Below, piece after piece: positions 10,599 through 23,234 of a DNA stretch of 64,000 nucleotides. Position numbers and translations under genes: made by a program. Source of the DNA: Cryptomeria japonica (Eukaryota; Streptophyta; Pinopsida; Cupressales; Cupressaceae); the NCBI RefSeq assembly GCF_030272615.1, contig NC_081406.1:143523041-143587040 (forward strand), given 5' to 3'. How positions within the stretch are numbered: the stretch's first letter is position 1; each line of letters opens with the position of its first letter. The notes under the pieces were generated by a model. The model was given only the letters and a program-made list of their open reading frames with translations. It was not told the origin of the DNA and did no database searches.

Positions 10599-13500
10599 AT
10601 GGCATCTGCATCTAGTATTGTGACTCCATTGGTGGTTGAGATTACAGAGAGAGAAAGGCCTGTGTTCAAGTGACATCCATTCAAATCTATTGAAGATGAT
10701 CCTAAAGGTGTTTTTTTCTCTATCATGTATGGCGTGCTGCATAATGAAGATATCAGGGCATATCTTCACTATAACATTGAGGAGATTGGAAATGCGGACA
10801 TGCTATCACTATAGACCAAGCATATGATGGATGGAATGGGAAATATGAAGCCTAAATTCAAATTATTGCAAGATAAGGGTTTTATCCAGTTCATTCATTT
10901 TTTGGTGTTTGATGAACCCAAATGGGTCAAATACATCTTGAGCCAAATTCACAATGAGTTTATATGGTTGGACAGACCTCACAAGATCATGAACCAAGCC
11001 ATTCAAGTTGTAACCTATTTGAGTGCAATCAGTGAGATCCCCGGTCTAAGGAAAGTTCTGAACACAATAGTGACAACTATTACCAGATCCCAATATGACA
11101 ATCGATCGACGATAATTAGTGATATCATAAAGCATGATGTGAGATTTGTCTCAATGGTGATGGGATATAAGGTATACCAATCGACTAGACATAACTCAGT
11201 ATCCAGTACTGCTATATTTGAAGCTTATCAAATTCTTAAGGAAGACAAAAGGTATGATCTCTATGGAGTACTTCTCAGTGAGCTAATGAGCAACCTAAAG
11301 AAGATAAAACAAGATAAGAAACATGTTTTTAATTTTTGTTCCCTGATTGTCTGTTTAGCACTTTATTTCGTGAATGAAATCCCTGGAATAGGAAAATTTC
11401 AATGGGCTTATGATAAACCATTGGTAGTCCAAATCCAAGAAAGTTTGTAGCGATTCAGTGATACTTAGCTCAAAAATCTACTTTGTGGGGATATTTTAAA
11501 TCATTTCAAGCAATGATGCAAAGCAGAGAAAGGATCCCAAAAGATTTTGTTGAGAAATATGAGAATACAATTTGCTTCATGGTAGATAAAGATCAATGTC
11601 ATATGGAGGTAGTTGAGCCTAGAACTATTTGGATCATGCCCATGGCATATGAGGTGGATGCAAATACACTTGATGCATATGCTCAATACTTGTTGAGTAA
11701 GTTGGTAGATGAGAAGGAGGAGAGGTTTGGTGCATACAAAGAGAAAGATCTTGATCTACACAATAAACTTACTAAGTTGGCAAGGAAGAGGAAAGTCAGA
11801 ATGGAAGTTGAAGAGCTTGTTGAACAAATGGGAATATCATTTAAAGAAGTTGTGCAAAGGGATAGGGAGAAAAATATACCGAAGGAGGAAGACACAGTAA
11901 AGCTTAAGAAGTCAAAACCAGTCTCCAGTCCTCCCAAGAAATCAAAGCCAAGGTAGTCCCAATCTACACCTACCTCCAGTGTTCAGAAGCCTATTCCTCC
12001 ACCCAAGCCTCAAGCCAAGTCAACCGATGGAGAAAAGAAGAGGAAGAAGGAGAAGTCACAAAGAGAGTATGTTGCAGCCACTGATGAGGATATAGAGACT
12101 AAATCTGATGAAGCGTTGAAAGAGGTAAAGAAAGATAGCCACTTATGTAAGAGTAGTGAAGAAGCCTCAATCCTATGGAACACATCCATCCAAGAAGTCA
12201 AAATCAGAAGCCAAACCATCTGGTAGAGGCAGAGTGAGCAAGAAGCAAAAGTTGGCATTGGATGAAGCTTTGAAATCTGGCAAATTTGAAGGTACATATG
12301 ATGTTGTGCCCCCAATGACTTTGAAAGAAATAATTGATGAAGTGCTTAAGGATGATAAATTGAAGAATGTTCCTGTATACTATGAAAATTTTAAAGATAA
12401 AGATCAAAGAGCTATAGCGGAAGTAGTTGTATAGGACATGGATACTTATAGTAAAGCATTAATAGAATTGTCATCCATGATACCCAAGAGCTTATATGAC
12501 ATTTTGGATACAAGGAGGCATACAACAAGTTTAGAGGATAAAATAATAAAGGAGTATGTATTAGTGAATTTGAGTTTTGTAATTTCTAAAACTGAGGTTG
12601 TTAGATTGTTAAAGTTTGCAAAGGAGAGATTCAGAAGCAAGAAGAGAGTCAATAAACTTATGCTTGAGAAAATAGATGAAGTAACCAAGGAGACTGAGAC
12701 AATTCTGAGATAATTTTCGATAGATCAGAGATATGATGTAAATCCAATGCATGATGACACTCAATCGAGAGAGAAATCAAATGACATATCTATTTCGGAA
12801 GTGCATGCAGTCGTTCTTGATAAGCAAAAAGATCAAACATATGAGAAGGCCATTCTGATAGGGCAATCGAATGAACAAACCATAGTTGTAGATAATCCTG
12901 ATAATGTTAATGTTGATCACTCTGGTGAAGATGAACAGGATCCTCCGGTGATAGAAGTTGTTTCAGAAAAGGCAGCTAAGGAGATAGTTGATGGATAGAA
13001 GGGTGAAGATGATGGTAAAGATGCAAGTGCAAAGGCTGTAGATAAGGAGAAAGGAGAAGAGAAAGATGATCAGGCTCTAGTGATAGTGACAAGAGACACT
13101 ATAGTTGACAAAGGAAAACAAATTGCTACTGATTTAGATGATTTTGGTCAAGGGCCTATTGATCTGAGTTCTTTATATTTGATTCAATCATTGAAGTTAG
13201 AAACTTTCACACAAGCTAAAGCTAGTGACGACTTACTCAAGTCTCATACCGCAAACAAAGAGTTAATAACATTGGTAGGAGATGTATTGGAGAAAAATTT
13301 TCCATCTTTTAAACCAGACACAACTGATGATCCCTTCGGTAAGCTTAGAAATATGTTGAATGTTGTAGATTATCATTTTGAATCTTTGGAGAAGGCAATG
13401 GATACTAGAGTTTTGAGTCAATTTAACACTATGAGGCTGAAAATAATTTTGAAGATGATTGAGGATGATAGGGTAAGTTTAATAAATGCTTATGTGAAGG

Positions 13501-13963
13501 GTATTCAAGATGCATTAGACGAAGGTGGTCATATATACAAGTCATATCTAATTTTGCCTAATTTTACTATTGACATTGACAAGAAAATAAGATATTGTAA
13601 AGGCCATCTTGCTAGAATATCTCAGTCATATGCACTCCAGTCAATCCCCACTAGAAATTTTGAACCACAAGTTTTCAGTATATTGGATAAGATTAAGAGT
13701 TTAAACCAAGAGAAGGACATAATTTTGGGTAGAGTGGGAGAAGTGAGGAGTCATATCACTCCCCAGATATATTCTCTGATGAGAAGTATGCAAGATGATA
13801 AGGATTCTCTGAACTCAAGTGATCTAACATACAAAAGAGGAGCAAAGATGCACACTTATCTTTTTAGTGGGATGATCAACATTTTGGAGAGTTTGAAGAA
13901 GGCATGGGATAATCACTTGTTGTCCCTAAGGACATTTTTGCTGATATTTTAAATTTTTTGTAA
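10599..13963 (+). pseudogene. Element 1 second ORF, unknown function (~1,120 codons)
   Basis: The start ATG (10599) begins MASASS. The reading then runs through stops near 10671, 10813 and 11448 and several frameshifts to a stop at 13961. Visible parts in order: an N-terminal domain with DVRFVSMVMGYK (about 11137) and LMSNLKKIKQDKKHVFNF (about 11286); a WGYFKSFQAMMQSRERIP block (11486); EPRTIWIMPMAYEVD (11615); a lysine/proline-rich segment (11900-12250) that could act in nuclear targeting; a YYENFKDKDQRAI block (12380); an acidic linker; and a C-terminal helical domain ending DIFADIL. Each part has a counterpart in the same order in element 2 (23472-26778). I do not recognise the family. No catalytic motif is visible. 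Confidence 0.7.
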
Positions 13964-14016
13964 GCAACTATACATATCCATGTATATAAGTTTTCAAAGA
14001 TTCCTATCTTTGACAT

Positions 14017-15042
14017 TGTTGTCTGGTGTACATAGATTTGATTTATCCAAAGTCATATTGTTCACAAGGCATAAGTCTGGAAGGTGGAACACAGTAACGG
14101 TAGAATATGAGTGCAGTGCACATATCTTTATTTTGATTGGGTAATTGGTTGCAGTGATAAAGACAAATTATTCGAGGTTCAAGGCAATTTATCTTGTGAT
14201 CCCGATATCCAATGTTGATTCATGAGCAAGATTAAAGGTCTGGTATCTGGTAATTTAGTTAAAATGGAGCTATTTTTGTGTAATGTTTGTTGTGGAATCT
14301 TAGGGTTGATTTCGGTGATTGGTTTCATGTTTGAAAAGTTTGGGCCGACTTCTATGAAGCTTGTTATCATTCTGTTTAGGTTCGCATATGGATTTGTGGG
14401 TGGATTTATCTGACTTAAGGTTACACATTTCATGTTGCGTGTTATGCGGTTTTTGGAAGCTGACATGGTAAATGATTCATTTTGTTGATGCACATATATA
14501 AGATCGATTTGGTTGAACATTTTTATGTAGGAGATGAGTGTAAGAAGTCTATATGAGCGAATGTGTGAAGGTTGGTGAATGTAATTTAAGATTTTGGTGC
14601 TCCAGTGTATGACAGTGCAGGAAATAACTGAAACTGCTTTTTGGCATATGTAGATGCTATACTTCAGTTCATTCATTATTGTAATCAATTATAATTACCT
14701 ACAAGGTAGTGAGCCTTCCTCTGGGTTGTAGCCCTTTTTGTATTTGAGCAGTGAGCTCTAAGTAGTGTGCCTGAATGCAAGTGCATTCCCCTTATGTAAT
14801 AGTATCATACTTATGGCCATAGTATATAATAATATTGTGGGTTCAAATCCCATCGTGGTTTTTCCCTTTCGGGTTTTCCACATAAAAATCTTGGTGTTAT
14901 GGTTGTGTGGTTAATTGATTTATGTTTATGCATTTTACATTCATTCATATGCATCCGGTGGTTTAAGAATCAACTTAATAAGCTTGTAAATTATAAAACA
15001 CTGATTCAACCCCACCCCTCTCAGTGTTCATTTATTCCAATA
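14017..15042 (+). repeat. Element 1 right LTR
   Basis: It matches the left LTR from TGTACATAG (14027) to the end at 15042 (CA changed to TA). Its first ~90 bases and the polypurine tract have been deleted. It keeps a ~385-bp segment (14079-14463) that the left copy lost. Confidence 0.8.
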
Positions 15043-15047
15043 GGTTG
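15043..15047. repeat. Target site duplication GGTTG (right)
   Basis: This is the exact partner of 8236-8240. The gypsy RT continues TACCAAGATGACC directly after it. Confidence 0.85.
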
Positions 15048-15557
15048 TATACCAAGATGACCTAACTGCTTACTCCAAGAAGGAAAAGAACCATTTTTTA
15101 CACTTACAAATGATTTTTTATAGATCCTTGGAGTTTGGTATCTCTTTGAATCCAAAAAATTGGGCCTTTGGGGTGATCAAAGGAAGACTCCTAGGAATTA
15201 TAGTATCTAAAGAGGGGGTAAGAATTGATCTTGAAAGGGTAGAAGCTATTGATAGGATCCCTATCCCAAGGGTTGTGAAAGAAATCCAATCTTCTTTGGA
15301 TAGATAAATTTTGTCAGAAGGTTCATTATAAATTTTGTCAAAATAGTCAAAACCTATTTCCAAAATGTAAAAAAGAATGGGCCATTGTATCATGGGATGA
15401 TCAAGCACTTTAATCATTTCAAGATATTAAGAGAGCTATCAAGGAGGCACCTATCCAAATTTCTCCTGATTGCAGTAAGCCTTTTCAATTATTCTCTTTT
15501 GCTTCTTATCATACAATTGTTTTTTTTTTTCTCCAAAAGAATTCATAGGGATATGAA
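15048..15557 (+). pseudogene. Gypsy reverse transcriptase, second half
   Basis: With the bases before 8241, the catalytic box reads YQDD followed by LTAYSKKEKNHFLHL. Then come SLEFGISLNPKN, GRLLGIIVSKEGVRIDLERVEAI, a frameshifted NFVRRFIINF and, near 15484, SKPFQLFSFASYHTIV. This is the RT thumb and connection leading to RNase H. It ends at GGATATGAA, where a second insertion begins. Confidence 0.85.
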
Positions 15558-15560
15558 TAA

Positions 15561-17145
15561 TGATTAGGAAGAATTTGGTATGATATCAAGGTAAGAAATG
15601 GCAAATTTTCTTTAGCCTACACACACCCTAAATGGCTCAAATGTACCAAATATGGATCAAGACTTCACCTAAGGAAAATGATGACTTAGAATATGTTATT
15701 AGGTCTAATATAAAAGGATTCAACTGGTTTTAGTCTTCTATTCAATACCCAAATGCTCAAACTCCAAATTCGCTCCTTCTAGGCCTAGAATCCCAACTAG
15801 TGCAGCAGTGAGAGAAATTTAATGATAACTCCAAAAAATTCCAAAACACCAAAAAAATAAAATGGATATTTGGATACCCTTTTTGTTTTCTATAACATAC
15901 TTAGAGCATTTAGCAAGTTGTTTTGGAACGTATCTGCTGTTTTTAGACTGTCCTTCATTTTCAAGCAACTAGAATGGTGGATTAACAAAGAAACTACAAG
16001 AAATATTACTGCTGTGTACTTCTAACCTCAAAAAATTCTTATTACATGATAAATAATGAAGGAATCCACAATCAATTTCAGTTTGTGAGGCCTCTAACCC
16101 CCAAAGCCCCAAATTTTCATCAAAAAGCCCTAAAATCAAGGGTTTCTCCAATCTCACACTTCCACACACTTCTGGAATTGATTGGTTGTTGTTTCACCTT
16201 TATATAGCCAACATACAAATATACAAATCATAAAATATACCCCTCCAATGGGTAGATCTCTCCAACCCTCACCCTACCTAGCCTCTTCACTAGGCTTTCC
16301 AAGCAAACAATGGTGATCACCTCTCTTAAACCCTGTTATCTGCACATTTAGTTGTTAGGAAATATTGTACATGAAATTTTATAGCCACTCCATGAGAATC
16401 GGAGTCATATCATTCATGGAATGACCATAATATTAAAATTTGTCAAAACTATTAAGGGAAAAGTGACAAAATTCTGGGACAGTCAGCAATAAATCAATTT
16501 TATAATCTAGTAGTGACTTCAAAGCATTCACAAAGGTATTAAATGTTGAAATAAATGCACTAAAAATGTATCATATGAATTATACCAAATAAAACCCTCA
16601 CAAGTTCATAAAAAATCAGGAAATGGCTTCAAATTCTGAGTTTTATTACTCTTCTAGATGTTGTCTATACACCAGGCCTTCACCATTTTGTAAAATGCAT
16701 TTAAATGACTCTATAAACCTTCCTTTATGACTATTAAACCAACTTATGGTTGGTTACATTGTTTATTTAACACAAAAACACTTAAAACTAGTTTCCCACC
16801 AAATTCTTCCCAATCGTTGCCTTTTTGAAATTTTGAATTTGCACTTTATAAAATGCATTACAACTTTGACAAAAACATTAAAAACAAAAGGATTTTCATC
16901 CTTTATTGCATTTCAAATGAAACTAAACCCTCCTAAATCCATTTTTGGGTGTTTTGACCCAATATCCAACATTTTACAACTTTCAAGACAATTTGACAAC
17001 TTTTTGCATTTTTTTAGTTTCAAAAGCCATTATTGGTTTTAGGATCTCATAATTGATTTTATTGAATTTGTTTGATGTTGGACCCTCCTCCTTGGTCTCA
17101 AAGGTCTTCAAATTTGAATTTGTTTGCCTTGGTGCACCTGCACCA
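15561..17145. mobile_element. TG...CA insertion in the gypsy element, possibly a solo LTR
   Basis: The gypsy reading is interrupted after GGATATGAA and resumes with CAACCTATTGCATTTTTGAGC at 17148. The intervening 1,585 bp start TGATTAGG and end GCACCA. They are flanked by AATAA (15556-15560) and AACAA (17146-17150), which agree at four of five positions. There is no coding content. The size and ends fit a solo LTR, but no second copy is present in the window to confirm it. Confidence 0.5.
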
Positions 17146-17146
17146 A

Positions 17147-17390
17147 ACAACCTATTGCATTTTTGAGCAATTCTCTACAAGTAACAAAACTAAGGTATGA
17201 TTTGATTGAGAAACAAGCCTATGCATTTGTCAAGGCTGTCAAGACTTTCCAACCTTACCTAGTAGGATCTCAAATTGTTGCTTATGTTCCTAATGCTATG
17301 GTGAAAGATGTCTTTGTGCAGTTTGAAGCAACGAGAAGAAGATGCAGGTGGATCAATAGAGTTCAAGAGTTCAACATTGATATCTAGATC
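17147..17390 (+). pseudogene. Gypsy RNase H, C-terminal part
   Basis: The frame reads QPIAFLSNSLQVTKLRYD, LIEKQAYAFVKAVKTFQPYL, GSQIVAYVPNAMVKD and RRRCRWINRVQEFNIDI. This is the standard plant gypsy RNase H following RT (AFxSKxLxxxExxYxxxEKxAxAxVxAxKxFRxYL). It ends at a stop in AT-rich DNA with no integrase after it. Confidence 0.85.
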
Positions 17391-17399
17391 ACTCCTTAA

Positions 17400-18070
17400 T
17401 TAATTTAAAGAATAAGCTTTCATTCTATTTTTAGGAAGCAAAATCACAGTATAATATGAAAATAATTCCATTGTCATATCCTATCTATTTTATAAAATAA
17501 ATTTGATTACATCTTTCCAATTTTAATTTTTTTATGAAATAAAGCAACATTATAAAATAGAAATGATTCTATTGGTTAACCATTTATGTAATAAGATGAA
17601 TTAATTTTTTATTTTATTTGATTTTTTCTAATTTTATAAAACAAAAATCACAACAAATTTAGAAATAATTCTATTGCCACTACAAGATTATTTATAAAAT
17701 GAAATAAATATGTTTATACTACTTTTATAAAGCAAAAATCCCATACAAAAATGGAATAATTCTATTTTTTTTTTCTAAATTATTTCATACCAAAGGGATA
17801 ATAAATCTTTATTCTAATCTTATAAAATAAGATTTACATTATAATATGGAATTAATTCTATTATCATTTTCTAGACTTTTTGTTAAATAAAAAGTCATTC
17901 TATATTTATGAAGGAAAAATCACTTTATAACAATAATAATGATTCTATTTTTATTTGGTGAGATAAATTAGGATAAATTCTTTTTATTTTTTATATGATC
18001 AAAATTTACATTTAAATATATAAATAATTTCATAAGGTAAAATGAATCTTCAGTACTTAATTAATTTACT
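17400..18070. repeat. AT-rich degenerate tandem array, ~100-bp unit
   Basis: The phrase aataattctattg/t recurs near 17449, 17566, 17669, 17758, 17857 and 17943. It is preceded each time by an aaaaatcacattata-like stretch and followed by ttataaaataaa. Spacings are roughly 117, 103, 89, 99 and 86 bp. Copies are highly diverged and nothing is coding. Confidence 0.55.
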
Positions 18071-20535
18071 TTGTTGTATATTCTAGATCATAAGGAGAAG
18101 AAGAAATGGAAAAATATATTTATTTCCCTTATGCCAAAATGCTTCTAATTGAAGTTTTAGTAGTCTTCTCCACAGATAATAAGAAGTAATCCTTCATCTA
18201 TTTATCATTATTAATAATATTGTAATATTAGTCATTATCGCAACTCATTATTGTAATATGTACCTTCTCTTCTATGAAAGATGGTATTGCAAATGGCTTG
18301 ACATCCCAAAATTTCAAAACAATTTGGACAAGGACACTAGAAAACTTCTTAACAAAAAGGCTACCATTGAAAAATGTCATAACTTGGTCGTCTTCCCTAA
18401 GAACTATCAAAGCGTATGTTAACCAAACTTACGTTACTTCATTGGTTCATGTATCTGTCATGTAAGCAATGTGATTTATCGGCATCGACTTGAATGAACA
18501 AGGGTGAAGTTTTCCCACCTTTCCCTCTACCAAAATTTGTCAGGCAACTTCAAACTATCCAATATTCTCATGAGCAGAGGACTGCAGTCATTCTGGTTCC
18601 AAAACTGTTAGTGGTATTGACTTTTTCAAAAAATCACAACCGTAAGTCTCGTGATCCGTCTGCAATACATCTGTAACTTCATGTTAGTCAACTTTCCATA
18701 ATATGTTAGTGCCTTTTTAGAACCGGAATAGATGCGTCTTGAGCCGAGGAGGGTTTACCTCGCATCAACCATAATACACAACTCTACTTAATTAGTACAT
18801 TGCTCAATGAACACCCCAATGGTCATTTTACAATCTATTATGTTCTCTAGAGGGTAATTGTAGTTATTGTATTATGTAATAGGTGTTATACTAAATACTT
18901 GTATAGTTCTAACACCTGCTTTTCTTCTTAGTATGTTCCACCCAATTTTGTTTGTGTGTTAATTTTGTTAGATTTATGCTCTAAGCCTTTTTAGCTTGCG
19001 TGTTAATTATGTTGGATTTAAAACAACTATAACTTCATCTTTCAGTATTATATTCAACACAATGAAGCACAATGAATCCACAAAAGGCAGTTAAGCCATG
19101 TCACAAACCTAAGCATTGTGCTACACAACACAAGGAGACCAAGGGTGCACACCTTGCAACACTTCTCCATCAAGAATCCTTCCTCTTCTTCTTCTTCCAT
19201 CTTCAATTTATTCTCCATCCAAGTTCTCCAAAAGGAGAAGTCGGTAATTTTTTTTTCCTCTACCTTCTTACTAAGACATATAGGGGAAGCGTTCCAGTAG
19301 CCATTATAGCTAACTCTGTGCACCCATAGATTCTAAACAGTATATCGAATTTTGATGAACTTTTTTGTTGTCTCCGCATGAGAATTAACTGCTTATGGCT
19401 ATTGATTTGGCTTCTGGGTAGTAATGATGCACATTGTGGGATTCGTTAAGTGCATAAGGGTCAAAAAGTACACTTTTCAAAGTGTCACCCAATATCTATT
19501 TAAAGATTCCAGAATAATCGTGCACTCAAAATCACCAATACTTGTGCATAAATTCCCCAGTAGTTGTGTGCTATAGGTACCAATAAAAATGCACAAATGG
19601 GCCAATTATGGCTCAAAAAAGCTAAAAAATGAGCTGCTATTGGTACATGTGTAATTTATTAATGAGTTTTTAGTTATTTGTTTTTTGAGTTTTTTAAAGT
19701 TAGTAATTGGGGAATTGGGTGTGTAAGGAGTGAACGGTTATTGGAACATGAACAATAACTGGTCCTCTTTCTCTATGGGTCTCAAGCCTAATCCACTTTC
19801 TCTCAAACCCTAACCCGTCACTTCCAAACAAGTGGGATTTTGAAGGGTCACATCAAGCCTAGAGGACACTATCACATTTTCTAAAGGTCCCTAACCCCAA
19901 GGTATTGAACCTAGGGGCCTATTTTTGCACCAAAACCCATAAAATTGACCACACAACACCTTTTTGAAACCCACACAAAGACCCATACGAGTTTTGGCTT
20001 TACCCAAAGGGTTTTCAAACTCCAATCTCCTCTCTCACCACATGACCTAAAGTTATATGCCCTCTCAACACATTTAAAGTTGACTCTAAATAAGATAAAT
20101 ATATTCCTTCATCAATTTCTATGCAAAATAGGCTACCCTTGTAACACCTTCACAATATATTTGATTTGGAGTAATCATCTTTTCTTCCTTATATCGTACA
20201 CCATTTATCCTACATCATCCAACCACAAGCACAATTAGATCATCATAATATTGCAGATAAATTATTGTCCAAATTCCCAATAATTTTTACTTGTGAATTA
20301 TTTAAACATCATTTTTATGCAATCCCATATTAAATCAATGTTTCATATGCAAATATGGAATCATTAGTTATCAATAATCAATTCCATATATTAGAAACTT
20401 AAATGTTAATGCTATTTAACTTTTATCATAATTAGAGCGATGCACAAAAACACAACTAATAGAATAACATCACTTCCCTTCAACCACCATTTTAGTTAAA
20501 CCATGATATGTGCAACAATTAAGGTTGTACTAACG
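18071..20535. other. No recognisable gene or element
   Basis: Short frames at 18274-18676 and 19054-19329 occur on both strands without motifs or splice-consistent partners. I see no terminal repeats or RNA genes. The stretch may be very old transposon DNA. Confidence 0.55.
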
Positions 20536-20539
20536 ATGT

Positions 20540-21300
20540 GGGGTCTTACAGAACATCCTCATGAATAGAAATAACTGAGTCCAAAATACATCTTTTGGGG
20601 ACCAAACCACATTTCTAGGGATAAATCATTCTTGGAAGGACTTGTTATAATCTATCAACAATCAGCTCAGAGAAAATCTTATATACTAAGCTTTAAAGTT
20701 TGATAAGATTGAAATAAAAAAAGAGACAACACCCACCTTCTTGGGAACCAAAATAAGAAAGGTGGCACTAAGTTCCTTCAACAACCCACCACTACCAAAA
20801 AAATCTTTATTTGCAATAATCAAGTCTTTGACAACAGTTTTCTAGAAGAGTTGGAAAAAGAATTGGGGGAAGCCATATAGACTAGGGGTTTTAGAGCCTT
20901 CTAAGGAGAAAGTAGTTGATCGTATCTCTTTGGAATAAATTTTAAAAAGTAATATTATGTTCACTTGTGAGGATCTTTAGACATGTCATCTTCTTCCATA
21001 AGGTCTACCTCCATGTCCTTAGAAAGGAGGTTTTTGAAAGAACATATGAATAGATTGCCTAATTTCTATGTCCCCAGTTAAATCCAATCAATTAACATGT
21101 ATAGATTTGATACTATTATTAAATCTGTGCTCTAGAGTAGACATATGAATTTTATTTTTTTAAAACTTCAAGATCAATTATCAAAAGAATATGTCTAGTT
21201 ACAAATTTTGTGACCAAGATGGTCACAACATCAAAACCCCAACCACGCTATACTCCAAATATATATAGTTTTACATGTTAAAAAAATATCAAATTCAGTC
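20540..21300 (-). mobile_element. LINE reverse transcriptase fragment, minus strand
   Basis: Read on the minus strand from 21250 down, broken frames give a pre-RT block (IKSIHVN, GDIEIRQSIHMFF), LEGSKTPSLYGFPQFFF, LLKELSATFLILVPKKVG and an FIP...ILDSVISIHED block. This is the N-terminal half of a plant LINE RT, cut before the catalytic box at the left. Frequent stops and frameshifts show it is inactive. Confidence 0.75.
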
Positions 21301-21305
21301 ACTAT
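21301..21305. repeat. Target site duplication ACTAT (left)
   Basis: This is the exact partner of 27723-27727. It flanks the solo LTR that was later split by element 2. Confidence 0.8.
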
Positions 21306-22448
21306 TGTTGGGGAGATTGTTGTAGTCTGTTGAATTTGGTTGTTGGATTTGGATGTGTTTTTTTCATTGATGTCAACATATTCCTATTGGTTATTCCGGT
21401 GAACTTGGGAAGATTTTTTGATCCGGTTTGTAGTTCTTCCTGTTGGTGTTCCTGTTGGTATTCCCTCTAGTATATTCCGGTATGATCAGATCTTTTTCTA
21501 TTGTTCGGGATGATCTTGTGTATCTTCATTTCAAATGGTTCATGATTTGGTGGCCCACAAGTTATCTTTCTTTGTGACAATTGTTGATTGGTTGTGTTCT
21601 TGAGCATTGAGACGTTAACCGATGAAGATTTGATAAGAGGTGTTGGTGAAACTATTCCAAATGATTCTAACATGTTTGTTGGTGTTTCCTAACCATCTCC
21701 TATTTGTTTTGGCAATCCACATTGATCATTGTACAAGTTTTGGTGATTTTTATCAACCAGTGATAATTCGTGTGTTATGCGGTATTTTTGGTGGTGTAAC
21801 GTGTTGCGATTGATCTTGGCATGTTTTCTGGTGGATGTGATCGTTTGGGAATTTGAATTAGGTCCATGCTATGCTATGAAAATCATAATATTAGTCTGGT
21901 GGTTGATCTATATATCGTGCAATGTAATTTTTATATTTATGAATTGAGGGTTGAGGGTTTAGCTGACCTTGCTATCAAGGTCAATGGCTTGTATATATAG
22001 GTAATATGCTTATGTAATTTAGGTTTTGGTATTGTGTCTGTATTATCAAAGAAAGGTAAATGTGCAAGCAAGGATATATCTTTCAATGAAGTGTTGTGGT
22101 GAGTTTGGTGTTGTAGGGTCCTTAATCGAAACTATCATAAGGCATTTGTAGATGCTATTATTGTAGTTCATTTCTTTCAGATTGTAGTCTGAATCATTTT
22201 GTAAGCCAGCGAGACTTCCCTGAGGGTTGTAGCCTTCTGGGCATATATCTTTTGGGCAGTGAGCTCTAGGCAGTGTGTCTGATTGCATGTGCAATCCCCA
22301 TTGTAATATTTTCACATACTACTGTAGAGTATCATCTTATTGTGGGTCGGTTCCCACTTTGGTTTTTCCCTTGATCGGGTTTTCCACGTCAAAAATCTTG
22401 GTGTTGTGTGTTGTGTGTTTTGTGTTGTGTTATTCATGTTAGAATCAA
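21306..22448 (+). repeat. Solo LTR, left part (1,143 bp)
   Basis: It starts TGTTGGGGAGATTG and contains the LTR words tcattgatgtcaacata (near 21365) and gtgggtcggttcccac (22342-22357). It also has a cgggttttccacgtcaaaaatcttgg run (about 22376-22401). It is cut at 22448 by element 2 and resumes at 27622. The whole is about 1.24 kb, of the same family type as the element 1 LTR. Confidence 0.8.
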
Positions 22449-23234
22449 TGACAGTCCCAAAGACACTGAGAGGGGGTGGGGGCGCGTGAATCAGTGTTTG
22501 AGCAGTTAGTAGAATATTTAAACTTATTAAGAACTTTGCATCCCAAAACAGTGTACCAGTAAATAAGAATTAATGCAACAAATAAGAATAATAGAGACAA
22601 CATAGAGAAAACACCATAACACAAGATATTTAATGAGGAAACCTGGTGTGGAAAAAACCTCGGTGGGATTTGTGACCCACAATATTCACTTACTAGCCAA
22701 TGAATAAATATTACTTACAATGAGGGGCCTGCACATGCAGGAAGACCAACTGCTGAGAGCTCACTGCTCAATAAGAGTCACACTGACTACAAAAGTGGAT
22801 TATGAAATCCAATACAATGTACTGCTTCAAATCAGCATCAACTATGCCAGGTTCAATACCAGTTTAAGCTCAATCTATAACCAAAACCTTATACAAAATT
22901 TTCCTTATGCATTCGCATACAATATAGTCTATAACCAAAACCTTATACAAAATTTGCCTTATGCATTCGCATACAATATCCTTTCTTTTCCTTATTTTTT
23001 TATTCCATTCCTTACATTTCTACTCTATGCCTTAAACAAAAGTTTATTCCATGTCGGCTGGAGTGCTGGTATGCATTGTTGCCACTATCGGTGAAGTGCC
23101 TGCCGGTGTATGTAGAAGTCTATTGTCGATGTCGGTAACTGTCGGTGGCTTACCAGAGGAATGCCAGTTGGTTGCCAGATGGTTGCCATCAATGACAACA
23201 TCAAGTATTCTCATACGAGTGTAGAATGCCAACA
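22449..23234 (-). repeat. Element 2 3' LTR
   Basis: On the minus strand it starts TGTTGGCATTC at 23234 and ends GGGACTGTCA at 22449 (786 bp). It carries the pyrimidine tract before its end (gagagggggtgggggcg on the plus strand) and a gtgggat..gacccac hairpin at 22663-22680. A 35-bp direct repeat (tataaccaaaaccttatacaaaattt and following) occurs at 22876 and 22930. Confidence 0.85.

Larger units (their letters stand above)
8241..15042 (+). mobile_element. Element 1: non-autonomous copia-derived LTR element with a novel second ORF
   Basis: The element spans 6,802 bp, starts TGTTGGC, ends CAATA and is flanked by GGTTG. The order is LTR, initiator-Met primer-binding site, gag remnant (coiled coil plus four CCHC knuckles), a ~416-bp spacer with a TATA-like box, a ~1,120-codon second ORF of unknown function, LTR. 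No protease, integrase, RT or RNase H belongs to it. It sits inside the gypsy RT. Element 2, on the opposite strand at 22449-27621, has the same gene order. The two LTRs carry different deletions, so the insertion is old. Confidence 0.85.
7052..17390 (+). mobile_element. Ty3/gypsy element remnant split by two later insertions
   Basis: Plus-strand protease, archaeal-type RNase H, RT and gypsy RNase H segments occur in order at 7195-7400, 7555-7917, 7918-8240 with 15048-15557, and 17147-17390. Removing 8241-15042 and 15561-17145 rejoins the RT and RNase H reading at the expected residues, so one element was split twice. I find no gag, integrase or LTR that can be assigned to it. The left limit is uncertain: the three-LTR element abuts it, and the LINE lies just beyond. 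Confidence 0.75.

Noticed and set aside
19054-19329. Overlapping 85-89-codon frames on both strands
   Set aside because: They depend on ttcttcttc/gaagaag runs (coding for Glu or Phe/Ser stretches) and have no motif.
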